Origin: a virus
Length of the DNA: 23,565 nt
Reading direction: 5' to 3' (one strand)
Virus record (IMG/VR): IMGVR_UViG_3300020595_000200
Span: 1-23,565 of that record
Shown piece after piece: positions 20,600 through 23,565 of this stretch (position 1 is its first letter; every line of letters begins with the position of its first letter). Both the position numbers and the translations under genes were made by a program. Under the pieces are notes generated by a model. The model made no database searches. It was given only the letters and a program-made list of their open reading frames with translations, and was not told the DNA's origin.

Positions 20600-21283
20600 A
20601 TGCCAACACATTTACAAGAAGCGATAAAGATAATATTGAGTGCAGATTCCAAACTGCGAGACAAGACCCCAAGGATCTACGCCATGCCCAAGGATGAACA
20701 CATGCCCAAGGCATTCACAAACCTCAAACGTATGCGATATTTGTCCCATGACCTCTGTGCGGGCAGGAACATCAAGAGATGGTTATGGAGGGATTACAAC
20801 CCGGAGATAATATTACAGCAACCACCCTTCGACCGGTACGAGGACCAGAGTGAGATCTTCACGCTGATACGTCATCCGGAAGAACGTTGGTGGTCAGGCA
20901 TCAAGGACATGTTCTATTTCATGCCATGGTACGGCTGGTGGGTCAACGACAAGATAATGGAACAGTGGCCACACTTCGGAAGAGGCACACTGAGGTATCA
21001 TGACATCATGCAAGATATCAAACCGCAACACCTTATCAAGTGTGACGCGGGACTCAATGACAGGATGATCAACTTTGCCAAGACACATGGACTACTTTGC
21101 TATGGCAACATTCCACACGAGAAGGCACTGCGACACAGCAAACCAGATATAAAGAGCCTCGAGGACAAGGGAGTCAGAGAACTCAAAGCCTGGTTGAGGG
21201 AGAACCCAGACAGGCAGAAACAACTAGACGACTACCTGGCACCAGACTGGCAGTACTGGGAGAAGGTAGAGTACCAAGACTGA
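20600..21283 (+). CDS. Sulfotransferase-like protein, 227 aa
   Basis: FTLIRHPEERWWSGIKDMF (R91, P93, R96, S99) matches the RxPxxRxxS motif that binds the 3'-phosphate of PAPS in sulfotransferases. The N-terminal 5'-phosphosulfate loop (normally PKSGTT-like) is not clear; YAMPKDEHMPKAFT (27-40) sits in the right place but lacks the usual Gly-Thr. Sulfotransferase ancestry is therefore likely while activity is uncertain. The region from 100 to 125 is unusually Trp/Tyr/Phe-rich. It couples by TGATG to the next gene. Confidence 0.6.
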   Translation: MPTHLQEAIKIILSADSKLRDKTPRIYAMPKDEHMPKAFTNLKRMRYLSHDLCAGRNIKRWLWRDYNPEIILQQPPFDRYEDQSEIFTLIRHPEERWWSGIKDMFYFMPWYGWWVNDKIMEQWPHFGRGTLRYHDIMQDIKPQHLIKCDAGLNDRMINFAKTHGLLCYGNIPHEKALRHSKPDIKSLEDKGVRELKAWLRENPDRQKQLDDYLAPDWQYWEKVEYQD

Positions 21284-21798
21284 TGCACGAGTACAGGCTA
21301 CACACACTGGTGGACATCACCAACAACGGTAACCTCAAACAACAGTTCCCGTTCACCACAGATGCGGGACATGACATACAAGACAAGCACACACTATCAA
21401 TAGCACGTGACCAGAATTCAAACTTCTCAACAATGTTGCAACTGCTACAAATGAGGGGTAACATCACGTGGGAAATGCCACCGCAGAGGGTAGAACTTCC
21501 AGACCTAGGAAATCATGCATTCGGGTCTTACTACGAAGGTGCACACTCCACATGGCACTTCCAGTTCTTCACGGAACAGTCAGGTGTTTATGGCGATATG
21601 GTTGATCCAACAGAGAACCTTGTGGAGGACTTCGGCCTTGTGCCAGTGATTGCTGAATGCACTAACACAGCACACTTGCCATTACATACTTTCGTCACAA
21701 AGGAAATGCAGGGCACTGAGAGACAGAAGATAATTGGTGCACTAGCAGGTGGCATTATAAACACGTACTTTTCATACGCCGGTCCCATCGATAAATAA
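21283..21798 (+). CDS. Conserved-looking phage protein (MHEYRLHTLVDIT type), 171 aa
   Basis: The ATG at 21283 shares two bases with the previous stop (TGATG); the longer frame from 21097 lies within the upstream gene and has a low-complexity, implausible N-terminus. The protein has an N-terminal YRLHTLVDITNNG block, a middle FSTMLQLLQMRGNI region and a C-terminal YFSYAGP. Proteins with this start recur, from memory, in T4-like cyanophages without a known role. It is soluble, with no enzyme motif recognised. Confidence 0.75.
   Translation: MHEYRLHTLVDITNNGNLKQQFPFTTDAGHDIQDKHTLSIARDQNSNFSTMLQLLQMRGNITWEMPPQRVELPDLGNHAFGSYYEGAHSTWHFQFFTEQSGVYGDMVDPTENLVEDFGLVPVIAECTNTAHLPLHTFVTKEMQGTERQKIIGALAGGIINTYFSYAGPIDK
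21790..21797 (+). promoter_or_regulatory. Possible T4-type late promoter
   Basis: GATAAATA overlaps the stop of the preceding gene and lies 48 nt upstream of the ATG at 21846. As at 11369, the stop codon contributes to the match. Confidence 0.4.
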
Positions 21799-21845
21799 CA
21801 GTACATTAAGGCACAAACTTTCTAATATTAAGGCACACACAGGCG

Positions 21846-22151
21846 ATGCAACAGGCTCATTTACAGGCTCTACTAACGGAGGTACAAATCCTCAAAAGAG
21901 ATTTAAGAAGATATATGAGTACAACAGAATTAGAAAAACAAAACCTTGAAGCACACGTGGACCTTTGTTCAGAGAGATACAAAGGATTACACGATAGACT
22001 TTCAGCGATAGAAGTAAGGTTGGCCAAGATGAATGAAGATATGTCGACCAGTCACAAGAGCAGTCAGAAGACAATCATAGCAACAGCAGGTACAGTGGTC
22101 GCAGGTTTACTATCAACGGTGGTAGTGATCCTGATGAAAATGCCAGGCTAA
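21846..22151 (+). CDS. Coiled-coil protein with C-terminal membrane anchor, 101 aa
   Basis: Residues 1-70 form a charged coiled coil, with heptads through EVQILKRDLRRY and RLSAIEVRLAKMNED. Residues 77-96 (IATAGTVVAGLLSTVVVILM) form a single membrane segment followed by KMPG, so the protein is tail-anchored with the bulk on one side. A second in-frame ATG (M24 at 21915) follows AAGAAGATAT and may be used. It could be a lysis or envelope-interaction accessory protein, but no specific family is recognised. Confidence 0.72.
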   Translation: MQQAHLQALLTEVQILKRDLRRYMSTTELEKQNLEAHVDLCSERYKGLHDRLSAIEVRLAKMNEDMSTSHKSSQKTIIATAGTVVAGLLSTVVVILMKMPG

Positions 22152-22163
22152 TATTACCAACAC

Positions 22164-22397
22164 ATGTTCATACAGATAGCACCCCGGGCCAAGGTCTACG
22201 TCACAGACACGGATGTAGAATTCATCCGGGCACACGCACTGGAGTCGTTCAGGAGTGACCAACTGTCACCGGAGGATGCCGACAGGGCCAAGAGATTAGC
22301 GGACAAGGCGGTGTTCGTTCGCAAGAAACTTGACACACACATGCAATATGCTTTAAATAGGAAGATAAAGTTTGTTGCAAATGACAGGAAAAAATAA
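22164..22397 (+). CDS. Small basic hypothetical protein, 77 aa
   Basis: The protein is soluble, with a helical AKRLADKAVFVRKKLD centre and a basic C-terminus ending NDRKK. It overlaps the next gene by 17 nt. No domain is recognised, and the start has no clear Shine-Dalgarno site (TAATATTACCAACAC precedes it). The conserved gene order and overlap support coding. Confidence 0.65.
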   Translation: MFIQIAPRAKVYVTDTDVEFIRAHALESFRSDQLSPEDADRAKRLADKAVFVRKKLDTHMQYALNRKIKFVANDRKK

Positions 22398-22884
22398 ATC
22401 AGAACTGGTAAAACAGATCGAGGCATACGGGCTGAAAGGCAAACTTGCGGACCTGGCACACAGAGAACAGGCACGTCAACCATTCCGACACCTACCCAAA
22501 CAGTTCTCAAAAGGTATCCTCATAGGCAACATAGCGATTGTACCCAAGAAACATACCGGCACTAGGTACGTGTATGTGATAGCGGACATGATGGAAGCCA
22601 AAATCTTACACGAAGACATCAACCTAAAACAGACCGCCATACTGGTGGCACACTACCTGGCGGACGGCAAGAATATACCCAACAACATATTGGATGTGGA
22701 TTCCAAACATGCCTCGCAACTGTTTGACATACAGAGTGCCAAACGCATGATAAAGGAAGCACAGAAGAACAAGGATGAACAGATGGAAGACGTGTATTGG
22801 GACAGATTGGATGTCGCTAACCGCCTAGCGGACGAGTGCAAGGCGAATATACAGCAGATCTTTAATGACACGTTCGGAGCATAG
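22381..22884 (+). CDS. Hypothetical phage protein, 167 aa
   Basis: The ATG at 22381 (MTGKNKSELVKQIEAYGLKG) is used; a TTG start at 22372 is possible. Upstream, inside the previous gene, TTTAAATA (22352-22359) lies 21 nt away with an AGGAAG after it, a possible internal late promoter and ribosome site. The protein has an ILIGNIAIVPKKHTGTRYVYVIADMM strand-rich centre and an acidic helical C-terminus. From memory it resembles proteins encoded near structural genes in marine T4-like phages; no function is known. Confidence 0.7.
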   Translation: MTGKNKSELVKQIEAYGLKGKLADLAHREQARQPFRHLPKQFSKGILIGNIAIVPKKHTGTRYVYVIADMMEAKILHEDINLKQTAILVAHYLADGKNIPNNILDVDSKHASQLFDIQSAKRMIKEAQKNKDEQMEDVYWDRLDVANRLADECKANIQQIFNDTFGA

Positions 22885-22886
22885 AT

Positions 22887-22894
22887 AATAAATA
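22887..22894 (+). promoter_or_regulatory. T4-type late promoter, short leader
   Basis: AATAAATA is followed by 8 nt and the ATG at 22903, giving a predicted leader of only a few nt. Confidence 0.55.
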
Positions 22895-22902
22895 AACACA
22901 GT

Positions 22903-23565
22903 ATGAAGAGCTTAGACCTTACAAAACCCATTACTACAGAATCATTACTGAAAGAATTTGAAAGTAGATTCAACATGACCATGGATCTTTCTCAGTTCAA
23001 TGAAGAAGAACTACAGGACTACGCCAATCACGTGAGAACAAAGATACATGAGATCACACAGAACACACACTTCGGACAAGAATTAACAAATGATGGCTAC
23101 CAGAAGAATCAAATGATGTTGGACATCATAAACCAAGCGATACAAGAGAGAAAACTTGCAGAGTACGGCGGTAGCATGTCAAATGATCCTATGACAAAAG
23201 GTGCAACAACAGCCATTTCAGCAAAAACAAAACTAGACAAAGGTCAAGCACTAGACCAAGACGAGAAGAAGGTTGTTAGCAGACTGATCCAAAAAGAAGG
23301 TGTTGAAGAACAATCAGAATTAATTTTAGCGGCCAAGGACATGATGGACAAGGTCACATCGTTCTTGGAAGACCTAGCGTCAATGAAGACGGAAGGTGCA
23401 CTAGAGCTAGTAGACAGAATCAGAGATGAGATGGGTGCCGAGAAGGCAGACGCATTCCTACAAAAAATCCAACCAGCGATTGAACAGGCGGAAGCCACTT
23501 TAACGACAACTAGACAAGAGCTAGACAACGGTGTAAGAATTTTGACCGGAGAAGAAGTAGCATCA
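22903..23565 (+). CDS. Probable virion or scaffold protein, N-terminal 221 aa (3' truncated by window end)
   Basis: The frame is open from the ATG at 22903 to the window end without a stop. The product is acidic, Gln/Glu/Lys-rich and almost entirely helical. It has an N-terminal ESRFNMTMDLSQFNEEEL region, a YQKNQMMLDIINQAIQER helix and a long coiled coil from about residue 115. The N-terminal pattern recalls structural proteins of marine T4-like phages, but I cannot assign a gp number. It is preceded by a late box 8 nt from the ATG. A prohead core/scaffold or tail-associated role is possible. Confidence 0.75.
   Translation, partial: MKSLDLTKPITTESLLKEFESRFNMTMDLSQFNEEELQDYANHVRTKIHEITQNTHFGQELTNDGYQKNQMMLDIINQAIQERKLAEYGGSMSNDPMTKGATTAISAKTKLDKGQALDQDEKKVVSRLIQKEGVEEQSELILAAKDMMDKVTSFLEDLASMKTEGALELVDRIRDEMGAEKADAFLQKIQPAIEQAEATLTTTRQELDNGVRILTGEEVAS

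Noticed and set aside
21097-21282. 62-residue N-terminal extension of the conserved phage protein
   Set aside because: It lies inside the sulfotransferase-like gene in another frame, with low-complexity Arg/Gln/Glu content; the TGATG overlap at 21283 gives a better start.

Overview
This window looks like part of the genome of a marine tailed phage of the T4-like (myovirus) supergroup. It is close in style to cyanomyoviruses and pelagimyophages, and the base composition is roughly low-40s % GC by eye. The evidence is: dense packing with ATGA and TAATG overlaps; frequent strand switching; T4 late-promoter octamers (NNTAAATA) in front of many genes; many small conserved-looking phage proteins (very basic, Cys-rich or coiled-coil); and a 405-residue KWDG protein of a kind I associate with marine T4-like phages. 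No integrase, transposase, tRNA, rRNA or CRISPR was seen. A DUF1178 zinc-ribbon protein, a family known mainly from proteobacteria including many Alphaproteobacteria, weakly points to an alphaproteobacterial (SAR11-like) host. This is inference.

Layout. (1) 1-1689: small phage ORFs, two very basic proteins, and a hexamer repeat between them. (2) 1739-10992: an accessory island of about 9 kb. It holds two short DegT-type aminotransferases, an SGNH hydrolase, two paralogous 2OG-Fe(II) hydroxylases, two large glycosyltransferase-like proteins, three amidinotransferases and a UDP-glucose/GDP-mannose dehydrogenase-type enzyme. Paralogues lie on opposite strands. (3) 11014-12108: three tandem small paralogues. 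(4) 12163-12534: a small gene with its own sigma70-type promoter and terminator. (5) 12676-14527: a minus-strand operon of DUF1178, a 2OG-Fe(II) oxygenase and a radical SAM/SPASM protein. (6) 14584-19175: small phage genes, a ligase-like KWDG protein, a third glycosyltransferase-like protein, a 38-residue Cys-rich protein and an FkbM methyltransferase. (7) 19274-20521: three tandem genes with very strong Shine-Dalgarno sites and a strong terminator, probably abundant virion proteins. (8) 20600-23565: a sulfotransferase-like protein, conserved phage proteins, a tail-anchored coiled-coil protein, and the start of a coiled-coil structural protein cut by the window end.

How it may work together. 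The island has the enzyme classes needed to oxidise a nucleotide sugar, aminate it, convert the amine to a guanidino group, hydroxylate it and transfer it. A DegT aminotransferase plus an amidinotransferase is the same pair used in streptidine biosynthesis. The best hypothesis is a phage-encoded guanidino-sugar or guanidino-cyclitol system that decorates the virion, the host envelope or the DNA. The target cannot be read from the sequence.

A second pattern runs through the window. At several genes the late-promoter octamer ends only 4-6 nt before the start codon, so the late transcripts should be leaderless or nearly so. The presumed abundant virion genes instead have longer leaders with near-perfect Shine-Dalgarno sites.
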